Source of the DNA: GCA-2748575 sp965222725
Lineage (GTDB): Bacteria > Pseudomonadota > Gammaproteobacteria > Pseudomonadales > Ketobacteraceae
NCBI GenBank assembly: GCA_965222725.1
Contig: OZ244969.1
Coordinates: forward strand, 4,154,001 to 4,218,000
Length of the DNA: 64,000 nucleotides
Direction of reading: 5' to 3'
Positions 43,547 through 51,591 of the stretch are shown piece after piece. A program made the position numbers and the translations under genes. Below the pieces are notes generated by a model. The model worked only from the letters and a program-made list of their open reading frames with translations, was not told the origin of the DNA and ran no database searches. Numbering within the stretch: the first letter of the stretch is position 1; each line of letters starts with the position of its first letter.

Positions 43547-44485
43547 TTATTGCAGATATTGAATCTGGCGCAAAAGCATTTCCCTGCCTTCCGTTTGTAC
43601 ATAGCGGAGGAACGTTTCTGCAATCAGTGTGAGCTGCTTTTGTTTGAGCCAGACAAAATACCAGTTGGAGGTGATGGGCAACTGCTTAACATCCAGCACT
43701 GCCACGCCATCATCGCCTCCAAACGCCAGTGAGTGGGCCGACAGAATGGAAATCCCCAGATTGGCCATCACTGCGTGCTTGATCGCCTCGTTACTCTCAA
43801 TGGTCATTTTCGGCGTCAGCTGAATGTGCTGTTTTTTCAGGTAGTGCTCCAGGGCAAAACGGGTACCGGAACCTTTTTCGCGAATCAGAAAAGGTTCTTT
43901 CAGTAACTGGTGAATATCGATATTTTTATTATTGGCCTGGGGATGATCCCGGGCTGCAATTGCCACCAGGGGATTGGGCAGGAACTCGATTTTCTCTATT
44001 TCCACGTCTTCCGGAACATGACTGAAGACATAAAAGTCATCTTTTCCGGCCTGCAAACGCTGGATAATCTGTTGCCGGTTGCCCACCTTGAACTGAATAT
44101 CCACATTCGGGTAGCGGGCGCAGAATGGGCCCAGCAGATGAGGGATGAAATATTTTGATGTGGTGACAACGGCGATTCTCAAGGTGCCTGCCTTTAATCC
44201 CCGCATGTCAGACAAGCGCATTTCCAGACGCTCAAAACCTTCAAGCACTTCCTGGGCGGTTTTCACCAGTGCAAGTCCTGCCTCGGTAAATACCAGCTTG
44301 CGTCCAATCTGATCATAGATGGGCATGCCAATGGCATCGACCAGTTTCTTTAACTGCATGGAAACCGTCGGCTGAGTAAGGTGCAGGTATTCAGCTGCTG
44401 ATTTTATGCTGCCGCATTCATGCACAGCCAGCAGGATTTCCAGCTGGCGAATGGTACCGACACGGGCATGTAAACGTGTTGCCAT
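43547..44485 (-). CDS. LysR-type transcriptional regulator, CbbR-like
   Basis: A 312-residue regulator from the ATG at 44485 (CAGGAG about nine bases before). N-terminal winged helix: QLEILLAVHECGSIKSAAEYLHLTQPTVSMQLKKLVDAIG; then the effector-binding domain (about residue 90 on). The N-terminal region LHLTQPTVSMQLKKL is like CbbR/RbcR regulators of carbon fixation genes. It is divergent from a small membrane protein gene and sbtA across an AT-rich gap holding LysR-type half-sites, so it is most likely the activator of bicarbonate uptake. The effector is unknown. Confidence 0.88.
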   Translation of the reverse strand: MATRLHARVGTIRQLEILLAVHECGSIKSAAEYLHLTQPTVSMQLKKLVDAIGMPIYDQIGRKLVFTEAGLALVKTAQEVLEGFERLEMRLSDMRGLKAGTLRIAVVTTSKYFIPHLLGPFCARYPNVDIQFKVGNRQQIIQRLQAGKDDFYVFSHVPEDVEIEKIEFLPNPLVAIAARDHPQANNKNIDIHQLLKEPFLIREKGSGTRFALEHYLKKQHIQLTPKMTIESNEAIKHAVMANLGISILSAHSLAFGGDDGVAVLDVKQLPITSNWYFVWLKQKQLTLIAETFLRYVQTEGREMLLRQIQYLQ

Positions 44486-44610
44486 GGACAAAACTCCTGT
44501 AAAGCCGGCTTCGTATTTACATTAGAAGTTTATCTAAGATGATGTCAAACCGATAGATTGTCTGGTTGCTGAATAAGTTAAAGTAAAAATAATGTCTATA
44601 ATACAAATAG

Positions 44611-44627
44611 TTAAGATGCATTCTTAA
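44611..44627. promoter_or_regulatory. LysR-type operator candidate in the sbtA divergent region
   Basis: TTAAGATGCATTCTTAA is a perfect inverted repeat (TTAAGA-N5-TCTTAA) that contains the T-N11-A core of LysR-type sites. A second AT-rich symmetric site (TAGATAATATCTA, near 44676-44688) lies closer to the plus-strand genes. Both lie between the divergent regulator and sbtA genes; the region is markedly more AT-rich than its surroundings. Confidence 0.5.
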
Positions 44628-44752
44628 TGTAATATATTGTGCAACTTTAACATAGACGAAAATCTATCATATACTTAGATAATATCTATTATTATCTATT
44701 TACGCTCGCTGGCAAAATTCCCCTGAATCCAAACAACTCAGGGAGACACGTT

Positions 44753-44944
44753 ATGACCAACAAGCAATTGGGTTTTACTGCAACCACCGGAGCCATGATC
44801 TGTGCGTCCGGATCCTTGCTGGCCGCAAACGGGGTAATCGGCTGGACCCTGGCGGCGGTTGGCCTGGGATTGCTGGCCATGGCAGGCCTTGATGCTGCCC
44901 AGCGTCTGAAACCGGCGCCGTCCATGGCAGGCAGTGACAACTAG
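44753..44944 (+). CDS. Small membrane protein upstream of sbtA
   Basis: A 63-residue protein with two hydrophobic helices (about 8-27 and 29-46), ending in a short polar tail. CAGGGAGA precedes the ATG. Its stop is two bases before the sbtA start, so the two are coupled. I do not recognise it. It is not a PII-like SbtB, which is about 100 soluble residues. It may be an accessory subunit of the transporter or a helix-pair regulator; this is inferred from position only. Confidence 0.65.
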   Translation: MTNKQLGFTATTGAMICASGSLLAANGVIGWTLAAVGLGLLAMAGLDAAQRLKPAPSMAGSDN

Positions 44945-44946
44945 CC

Positions 44947-45876
44947 ATGACGATTGTAATTTCCTTCTTTTTGCTGGGTGTTATCGCCCAGGTGCTGAAA
45001 GCGGGGGTACAGTTTCCCAAGGGGCTGTACCAGTCACTCACTCTGTTTTTGATGATCGCCATCGGGCTGAAAGGCGGTGTCGCACTGGCGGAACACGGCA
45101 GCCTGGAGCTTTTGCCCATGTCGGTGGCTGTGGTGGTGTTTGGTATTGTGCTGGCCATTATCGCCTTCATTCTGTTGCAGCTGTTCGGTGATCTGGGTCG
45201 CCAGAATTCTGCATCCATTGCGGCTCACTATGGCTCGGTGAGCGTAGGTACCTACGCTGCAGCTGTCACCTTTCTGGAAACGCAGCAGATTGCCTACGAA
45301 CCCTATTTCCCGGTATTTGTTGTCATGTTGGAGATTCCGGCAATCGCCGCGGCTACCGCTTTACTAAAAAGCGCCCGGGGCAGTGTGGACATTCCCAAAT
45401 TACTGCACCACGTGCTTTGCAACCAGGGCGTTGTGCTCATGGCCGGCGGGCTTCTTATCGGCTATATCGCAGCAGACGAAGCGGGCTCCATCATGCCATT
45501 TTTTAAAGGGCTGTTTCATGGTGTGCTGGCACTCTTCCTGCTGGAAATGGGCATGGTTGCGGCCAGGCGACTGACCGAATTCCGGCAGGACACCGGTTTT
45601 ATCTCGGCGTTTGGCGTGTTTATGCCGCTGATCGGTGGCTTGATGGGCGGTGCATTGGGTGCTGCCCTGGGGCTCTCGGCAGGGGGTACATTCCTGCTTG
45701 CAGTGCTGGGCGGTAGTGCATCCTATATTGCCGCGCCGGCTGCCATGCGGATTGTGGCGCCCGAAGCTAATCATGGATTATCCATAACGGCAGCGCTGGG
45801 AATTACCTTTCCTTTCAACTTGCTGATCGGCTTGCCCGTGTACAGTGTCTGGGCACACTGGATTGTTCAGCAGTAG
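44947..45876 (+). CDS. sbtA: Sodium-dependent bicarbonate transporter, SbtA family
   Basis: A 309-residue membrane protein of the SbtA (DUF897) family, which imports bicarbonate with sodium. About ten helices in two inverted halves. Family signatures: FLMIAIGLKGGVALAEHG, FGDLGRQNSASIAAHYGSVSVGTYAAAVTF (with the sodium/bicarbonate-binding helix breaks), and GGSASYIAAPAAMRIV near the C-terminus, the counterpart in the second half. It lies in an apparent operon with an upstream small protein and downstream PsiE- and Usp-like genes, under a divergent LysR regulator. No carboxylase is in the window, so the bicarbonate may serve anaplerosis or pH control. Confidence 0.88.
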   Translation: MTIVISFFLLGVIAQVLKAGVQFPKGLYQSLTLFLMIAIGLKGGVALAEHGSLELLPMSVAVVVFGIVLAIIAFILLQLFGDLGRQNSASIAAHYGSVSVGTYAAAVTFLETQQIAYEPYFPVFVVMLEIPAIAAATALLKSARGSVDIPKLLHHVLCNQGVVLMAGGLLIGYIAADEAGSIMPFFKGLFHGVLALFLLEMGMVAARRLTEFRQDTGFISAFGVFMPLIGGLMGGALGAALGLSAGGTFLLAVLGGSASYIAAPAAMRIVAPEANHGLSITAALGITFPFNLLIGLPVYSVWAHWIVQQ

Positions 45877-45912
45877 AAGCACACATCATTATCGCACACG
45901 AGGGCCACCGGC

Positions 45913-46356
45913 TTGGAAATTGAACGTAACGAACCACTGATCACGCATCTGCAGAAAGTCATACACTGGTCGGTACGAGCCTTGTCGATTCTGATGGTCT
46001 TTGTCATCGTAATGGGCGTGATTGATGTGGGATGGACCCTGTATCAAAAACTGATCACGCCACCATTATACATATTGACCATCTCCGACATGCTCGCTAC
46101 GTTTGGTGCGTTCATGGCGGTTCTGATTGCCATAGAGATCTTTATCAATATTACGATTTATCTCCGGGATGATGTCATCCATGTCAAAATCGTAATGGCG
46201 ACGGCTTTAATGGCCATTGCCAGGAAGATCATTATTCTGGATATGGAAAAGCTTGATCCCGCCTATCTCTATGCTATAGGTGTCATTATGCTTGCCACCA
46301 GTATTGGTTATTGGCTGATTCACAAGCTGCCACGCAAGAGCCACGCTGAGGAATAG
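45913..46356 (+). CDS. PsiE-family membrane protein
   Basis: A 147-residue protein with four helices (about 22-45, 56-80, 90-108 region, 118-136), matching the phosphate-starvation-inducible PsiE family (LATFGAFMAVLIAIEIFINI and DDVIHVKIVMATALMAIARKIIILD are the conserved blocks). The family function is unknown. The start is TTG at 45913 with GAGG about ten bases upstream. It is 36 bases after sbtA on the same strand, so probably part of the bicarbonate operon. Confidence 0.8.
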   Translation: MEIERNEPLITHLQKVIHWSVRALSILMVFVIVMGVIDVGWTLYQKLITPPLYILTISDMLATFGAFMAVLIAIEIFINITIYLRDDVIHVKIVMATALMAIARKIIILDMEKLDPAYLYAIGVIMLATSIGYWLIHKLPRKSHAEE

Positions 46357-46541
46357 ACGAGGGCGCCAATGCAGGAGCTGAGGCCGGGACTGAGCTTTAT
46401 TCACGCTTCCCCCTTTTATGAGCTTACCGCGCTATCATGATGCGACACAACAGGCAGTGGAACGGTTCAAGGCTGCATCCCGCGGTACAGGACCTGAACC
46501 ACTAACAGCATAAAAAGTTATTAACTGTCAGAGGTAATGCT

Positions 46542-47519
46542 ATGAAACGTTTCAACCGTATTTTATGCGTGGTAGATCCCCAGGAAAGCGCCAATACGGC
46601 TATTGTTCAGTCTTTGAAAATCGCCAATGACCACCAGGCAGACATCACCTTTGCTTCAGTTGTCCGCGCGGATAAAAGCTGGATGTCGTCGATTCGCCGG
46701 GGGGATAGCAATGATAACGGCATGGAAGAGTTGATTGCCAACAAGCGATCTTCCATCAAGGAACAGATTGCGCCACTGGCGCCCGATCTTGAGGCTGATA
46801 TCAGAATATGTTCAGGTATCGGGTTTATAGAGATTATCAAAACTGTGCTCGAAGGTAAGTTCGACCTGGTAGTAAAATGCGCCGAGGATACCGACTGGTT
46901 AGCGCGCCTGTTTGGAAGCGAGGATATGCATTTGCTCCGTAAATGCCCTTGCCCGGTACTAATGTTAAAGCCCGGTCAAAACGACAGCTTTCAGAAAATA
47001 CTTGCGACGGTGGATGTGAATGACACGGTCAACGAGCCGGACAACAGTCGGGTGCAGGAACAGCTGAACAAGCAGGTTCTGGAATACAGCGCGGCCATGT
47101 GCATGCCCGAGCTGACCGAGATGCATATCGGCGGTGCCTGGGAAGCCTACGCAGAAGACTTTTGCCGCTATGGGGCTTTTTCACGGATGCCTCAGGATGA
47201 GGTAGACAGCTATGTTGCACAGGTAAAGCGTGAATGCGGGGAAAAGTTATCAAAACAGGTCTCTGCGTTAAATGATATGCTGGGTAAAGAAGCGGTACAG
47301 TATCTGCGCCCAACGGTTCATTTGGTAAAAGGTAAAGCATCCAGAGAGATTCCGTTAATGGAAGACGCCTATGGTATTGACCTGATCGTAATGGGAACCG
47401 TTGGCAGGGTTGGAATACCAGGGTTGATTATAGGTAACACGGCGGAAGCGATTCTGGAACAGGTGAAGTGCTCCGTACTGGCGATCAAGCCGGAGGGCTT
47501 TGAATCACCGGTGCAGTGA
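46542..47519 (+). CDS. Tandem universal stress protein, UspE-like
   Basis: A 325-residue cytosolic protein of two Usp domains. The first (1-145) begins RFNRILCVVDPQESANTAIVQSL; the second (about 150-318) carries the conserved C-terminal IDLIVMGTVGRVGIPGLIIGNTAEAIL, equal to the ATP-binding G-2X-G-9X-G(S/T) loop. The length and two-domain form suit the UspE class. Ribosome site GAGGT before the ATG. It is the last gene of the sbtA stretch; a 185-base gap separates it from the PsiE-like gene, so a separate promoter is possible. Confidence 0.85.
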   Translation: MKRFNRILCVVDPQESANTAIVQSLKIANDHQADITFASVVRADKSWMSSIRRGDSNDNGMEELIANKRSSIKEQIAPLAPDLEADIRICSGIGFIEIIKTVLEGKFDLVVKCAEDTDWLARLFGSEDMHLLRKCPCPVLMLKPGQNDSFQKILATVDVNDTVNEPDNSRVQEQLNKQVLEYSAAMCMPELTEMHIGGAWEAYAEDFCRYGAFSRMPQDEVDSYVAQVKRECGEKLSKQVSALNDMLGKEAVQYLRPTVHLVKGKASREIPLMEDAYGIDLIVMGTVGRVGIPGLIIGNTAEAILEQVKCSVLAIKPEGFESPVQ

Positions 47520-47739
47520 GAGTTCCGACAGCTCATTCTCAATATCTGCATCTTCATTTGGTGGTGGCGGCGGATCGTCCTTCAGGGACAGCCGTGGGGC
47601 CGCCTTTGCTTCTGCATTCACTGCGCCCGGTGGAGCAGGGAGTGCGACAGTTGCGAACAGCGCCGGGTCTTCCAGCGCAGCAGCCGAGACTACACCATCT
47701 TTTACGCCTTACGGCTTCATCGGCCGTTAACACATAATC

Positions 47740-47765
47740 ACCGCCCGTGCTCTCGCTCGGGCGGT
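47740..47765. terminator. Hairpin behind the AraC remnant
   Basis: CCGCCCG (47741-47747) pairs with CGGGCGG (47758-47764), extended by A47740-T47765, around a ten-base loop. There is no T-run on either strand, so it may only be a weak or Rho-dependent end of the former AraC transcript on the minus strand. Confidence 0.4.
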
Positions 47766-47774
47766 TAGTCCAAC

Positions 47775-47965
47775 TCAATCCTCATTGCTGTATCCGGAAT
47801 ACTTACTGGGTACCACACCAAATCTGGCTTTGAACGCCTTGGTAAAAGTTGCAGTTTCTGAATACCCCAGGGTAGTTGAAATCTGAGTGATGCTGAGCTT
47901 TCTTTCCTCCAGCATCTTGAGTGCCCGGCCCATTTTCAGATCACTTAAAATAGCACGAGAAGCAC
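47775..47965 (-). pseudogene. 3' remnant of an AraC-family regulator
   Basis: Only the last helix-turn-helix half survives: RAILSDLKMGRALKMLEE, then RKLSITQISTTLGYSETATF, TKAFKARFGVVPSKYSGY to a TGA at 47775-47777. This is an unmistakable AraC C-terminus. Reading upstream, the frame meets a stop beyond about 47970 and similarity ends. The break coincides with the start of the flavin-monooxygenase remnant on the other strand. A single deletion that removed both 5' halves and their shared control region explains both. Confidence 0.75.
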
Positions 47966-48583
47966 TTTAAACCCCGTTACAATCCATGGGATGAACGGCT
48001 TTGCGCGGTAAAAGGAGGGGATCTTTTCAAGGCTATCAAAAAAGGCCGTGTATCTGTGGTCACCGACCATATCGATCGATTTACTGAAAGGGGAATACTG
48101 CTTAAGTCCGGACGTTTCCTTGAGGCGGATATCATTGTAACTGCCACCGGACTTGACCTGAAATTCGCCGGCGACATAGAGATCTTTGTTGATAACGCTC
48201 GCTACGATCATACAACAAAGATGAATTACAAAGGCGTCATGTTCGAGGACCTGCCAAATCTGGGAATGACATTCGGGTACACCAACGCCTCATGGACGCT
48301 CAAGGCAGACCTTACGAGCCAGTTCCTGTGCCGGATTATGCGGTACATGGATAAGAATAATTACAAAACAGTGACACCAAGGAACCATGACTCATCCGTA
48401 GCGGTTGATCCGGATTTTTTGCCGATAAAATCAGGTTACATACTGAGGTCTTTGGATAAATTCCCAAAAGTAGGCAATAAGATGCCCTGGAAGCTGTATC
48501 AGAATTATCCACTTGATTTAACGTTGTTACGCTATGGTAAGCTACCGGCCGATGTGCTGGAGTTTCGCCCGATCGAGGGATAA
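47954..48583 (+). pseudogene. 3' remnant of a flavin monooxygenase (Baeyer-Villiger type)
   Basis: An open frame of 209 codons with no proper start, beginning after a TAG at 47951. It matches the C-terminal part of class B flavin monooxygenases: HFKPRYNPWDERLCAVKGGD (typically HF.P.YNPWDQRLC...DGDLF), then DLFKAIKKGRVSVVTDHIDR, ADIIVTATGLDLKF (the ATG motif), and GYTNASWTLKADL. The FAD- and NADP-binding halves are absent, so it cannot be active. Its 5' edge coincides with that of the AraC remnant on the opposite strand, indicating one shared deletion junction near 47955. Confidence 0.8.
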
Positions 48584-48647
48584 TGGGCCAGATCTTTTAG
48601 GCTGAGTCAAAGCAACTAATAAAGCTATTAACAAGGAAAAAACGATC

Positions 48648-49724
48648 ATGTTTTCGTGCGTTAGAACGTTGACGGTTATATTTATCGGGATGTTATGGAT
48701 TAGTTCGGCAAGCGCCGCTGTGAACTATGAGACTCTGCAAAAAGATCTTGAAAAAATGAAGCCCGAGCACCCCATAGACATTACTTTCTGCATTTTTGAT
48801 CCTATCGGCAAGTACGGAGAAGCCTACAGCAGAGCCCAGGACCTAGTGATAGAAGCCAAGAAATGGAACCTGGATGTAAACCTGAAACTCTATACCAGCG
48901 AGAGAATCGCAACCGAAGATTTTAAAGCCGGGCAATGTGAAGGGGTTGCCATATCCACGCTCCGCGCCAAACAGTTTAATCTTTTTATGGGCAGCATTGA
49001 TTCTGTTGGCGCTATTCCGGATACGGAGCACATGAGAACACTGCTTCATACGCTGGCAAATCCCAAAATTCTGCCTTACACCATTACCGGACAATATCAG
49101 GTGCTGGGCATAGTGCCGCTCGGTGCGGCGTACGTCTTCGTTAATGACAGATCTATCAATTCCGTTGAGGATGCCGCAGGTAAAAAAATTGCCGTTTTAG
49201 GCTGGGATCCTTCACAGGCTGAAATGGTGAAGATGCTCGGGGGATCACCGGTAGCGTCGAACATCGCCGACTTTGGCAACAAATTTAACAATGGCGTTGT
49301 GGATATTATCGTTGCACCTGCATTGGCTTACCAACCCTTTGAATTATACCGGGGGTTGGGTGATAAAGGGGGAATCTACCGCTTTCCTGTGGCGTGGATA
49401 ACCGGCGCCATCGTCATTAACCGGGATGCCATGCTCGCAAAGTTCCCCGATATGGATCAACAGATACTGGCAATGCGCGATTATGCACTGGCTGGCCTGG
49501 AAGAGGTTTTTGAGCGACTCGAAGAAATCGAAAAAGAAGTTGATGAAAAGCACTGGATGGAGCTTTCCAAACCCGATAAAGAACGTTACACGCAGTTGAT
49601 GCGCGAAGTCCGTATCGAGCTGACCAGGCAAGGGTTTTATGACCCCCGGATGATGAAGATTCTCAAGCGGGTTCGTTGTACTCATAATCCGACTAACGCG
49701 GAATGCACTATGGACGATGAATAG
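48648..49724 (+). CDS. Exported solute-binding-like protein, 358 aa
   Basis: A periplasmic protein with signal peptide (VIFIGMLWISSASA, cleavage after ASA) and a two-lobe binding-protein layout: IDITFCIFDPIGKYGEAYSR at the start, RSINSVEDAAGKKIAVLGWD in the hinge region, then VVDIIVAPALAYQPFELY. It resembles putative TRAP-type solute-binding proteins of the DUF6091 kind; I am moderately sure of this. The C-terminal helix (EEVFERLEEIEKEVDEKHW) and Cys-rich tail are extra. It has no transporter partner here. It lies between the monooxygenase remnant and the Tn3 remnant, and may have been part of the same lost pathway. Confidence 0.72.
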   Translation: MFSCVRTLTVIFIGMLWISSASAAVNYETLQKDLEKMKPEHPIDITFCIFDPIGKYGEAYSRAQDLVIEAKKWNLDVNLKLYTSERIATEDFKAGQCEGVAISTLRAKQFNLFMGSIDSVGAIPDTEHMRTLLHTLANPKILPYTITGQYQVLGIVPLGAAYVFVNDRSINSVEDAAGKKIAVLGWDPSQAEMVKMLGGSPVASNIADFGNKFNNGVVDIIVAPALAYQPFELYRGLGDKGGIYRFPVAWITGAIVINRDAMLAKFPDMDQQILAMRDYALAGLEEVFERLEEIEKEVDEKHWMELSKPDKERYTQLMREVRIELTRQGFYDPRMMKILKRVRCTHNPTNAECTMDDE

Positions 49725-50051
49725 GAGAGAGCTAGTCTTGCAGGCGGCGTGTTGCTGGAAGCCTGAACCTTCAGCTGCCGCAAATGTAACCGTAGCCGAT
49801 GAGATCTATGACGCCCAAGGCAACAGTCGTCTGCTGGCGGAAGAAGAATCCTGCTCGGTTAACGGGCAACTGGCTGTGTGAGGTTATCTGCCTTTATGGA
49901 CATCCTTGAATAATATCGAATTTAACATAATATATATTATGCGTACCGATGAATTGAAGCAGCTCAAAAATGAAGCAGAAGCTGGGCATCCAACTAAAGT
50001 AGTAAAGATTTCCAAGTAAAATGGATAATTTCCAAGTAATGCAGTAAATGA
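49725..50051. other. Gap between the binding protein gene and the Tn3 end
   Basis: This region has no clear gene. It contains a perfect 16-bp palindrome CATAATATATATTATG (49926-49941), a 26-codon frame starting inside it (49939-50019), and two copies of ATTTCCAAGTAA 20 bases apart (50008-50019 and 50028-50039). The frame at 49736-49879 reads like a decayed protein end. Nothing can be named. Confidence 0.4.
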
Positions 50052-50095
50052 GGGTCGGCCGTCATTCTGGAAAAATTCGCCAAAGTGACATTAAC
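50052..50095 (+). repeat. Candidate Tn3-family terminal inverted repeat
   Basis: GGGTCGGCCGTCATTCTGGA and the following bases to TGACATTAAC have the usual Tn3 end pattern (GGGGTC...TCA...GGAA...CGTTAAG) and lie 20 bases beyond the transposase stop, where the element's end is expected. The opposite end is missing, so the element is a fragment. Confidence 0.45.
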
Positions 50096-50115
50096 TCATT
50101 GATATAAATAGTTTT

Positions 50116-51591
50116 TTACGATTCGTCTGGCTCCAGTATCTTGATACCAAAATCCAACGGTGGAACCTCTCTTTCCAGGTCCAGATTGTAGTCACCAAAG
50201 CGGTTGATATTGGAATTGCGGTATGGCGATAGCCCATTCAACAGCTCTTTGTTGATTACCACACCCTCTTTCGACAAGTCCTTCAGGACGTGAGTCATTT
50301 TCTCAACGTTGTAGAGAATCACCATATTCGCGACAAGCTGGTTGTATTTAACGATTTTCCGTTGCTCATGGCGGACATTTTCAGCGATGATGCCCTCGCC
50401 TCCAAAGAAGAGCCATTTGATAAAACCGTTAAATTCCTCACTTTTGTTGGTGGCTGCTTGAATGGTTTTTCGAAGCTCAATTTCATCGATATAGCGCAGT
50501 AAAAAGAGTGTTCTTATCGCCTTTCCCAGCTCCTTAAACGCCAAATACAACTTGTTTTTACGACTGTACGTTCCTAGCCGTCGCAGAATAGTTGAGGCAG
50601 TAATTTTACCCTTTTTGATCGAGATGACCACGCGGAGCATATCCCGAAGGTGCCGCTCAATTAATTTGAAATCGATACTCCCAGCAAACAGTGGCTCGAT
50701 ATTTTTGTATCGATAACGATTATCCGGCCTGAAAAGCAACAAATCCTGAATATTGCGGATTCGAGGCATGAGATTGATGCCCAGCAGGTGTGATAGACCA
50801 AACACCGGATAACTTTGCGCTTGCGTATCGCCATGTAAAGTGTCGGGCTGGATGTCGGACTTGTTGTTCATCAGGCCATCGAGAATGTACACCGCCTCGT
50901 AGACACCGCACGGAATAAAATGACTGAACAATGCAATGTATGTATCCGACACGTGGTAATAACCAATACCACCATAACCGCCATATCGAATATGGTACTC
51001 CGTTAACAGGTTCTGTTCGTACAGATCCCACATCGTTCCATCCGCCGAAGCGTGCTTGCCGCTGCCCCAGTATTTAGGCAGATCGAATTTGTTGTAGGCA
51101 TTGACGACCTGGGTAATCGCCTTATCCAATCGATCTTCGGAGGCATGTCGAAGGTTAAGCCAGGCAATCTGTTTACGGCTCATATTCTTCACAGACTTGG
51201 CCGTTTGAACAGGACCGAGATTGCAGCCATAGCAAAATAACGTGGTGATGAAACGTTTTTCCGGTTCATCAATACGTACTTCATTCCCTGACAGAGGCCC
51301 AAATAGTTTATGCAGGCCAAGCCACTTTTCGGTGTCAGTAAGGATGTCAATGATGCTTACTCCAGGAAGGTTTTCTGTAATCAGGGCATCGAGTTTTTGC
51401 AGTTCGGCTAGCGGTTGTTCACTTCTTATCGGACTGATCGACAGCTTCCCCTCTTTTATTGAGGCATGAAGATTTGATGGAAATCGTTCGTCTACCTGTT
51501 TTGATCGCTCTGACAGCTCCTGCTTTAAGTTGGTAACAAACAAATTCGCATCATTCAGTGGCATTTCTACTTGTTCACTGTACTCGTCTAG
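50116..51591 (-). pseudogene. Tn3-family transposase, N-terminal half missing
   Basis: About 490 C-terminal residues remain of a protein that is usually about 1,000. The frame continues upstream of the first Met (51564) as far as the IS target site at 51588-51591 (reading LDEYSEQVE before MPLND), showing that the IS lies at the truncation. All three catalytic residues appear present: Asp in GKHASADGTMWD, Asp in LHGDTQAQS and Glu in NKSEEFNGF. Without the N-terminal DNA-binding half it is unlikely to work. It marks a former Tn3-type transposon at the left side of the copper region. Confidence 0.85.

Noticed and set aside
43421..43732. 103-codon plus-strand frame at the end of the LysR gene
   Set aside because: About 60% overlaps the LysR gene on the opposite strand; no ribosome site and no protein-like features.
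44753..44944. Small gene upstream of sbtA as the PII-like regulator SbtB
   Set aside because: It has two hydrophobic helices and no PII fold signatures; SbtB is soluble and longer.
47500..47730. Ser/Gly/Ala-rich plus-strand frame after usp
   Set aside because: Low-complexity composition and no start context; the opposite strand looks more protein-like.
49736..49879. Short frame after the binding-protein gene reading like a protein end
   Set aside because: Too short, with a doubtful TTG start; no recognisable family.
49939..50019. 26-codon frame starting inside the AT palindrome
   Set aside because: No ribosome site; cannot be separated from chance.
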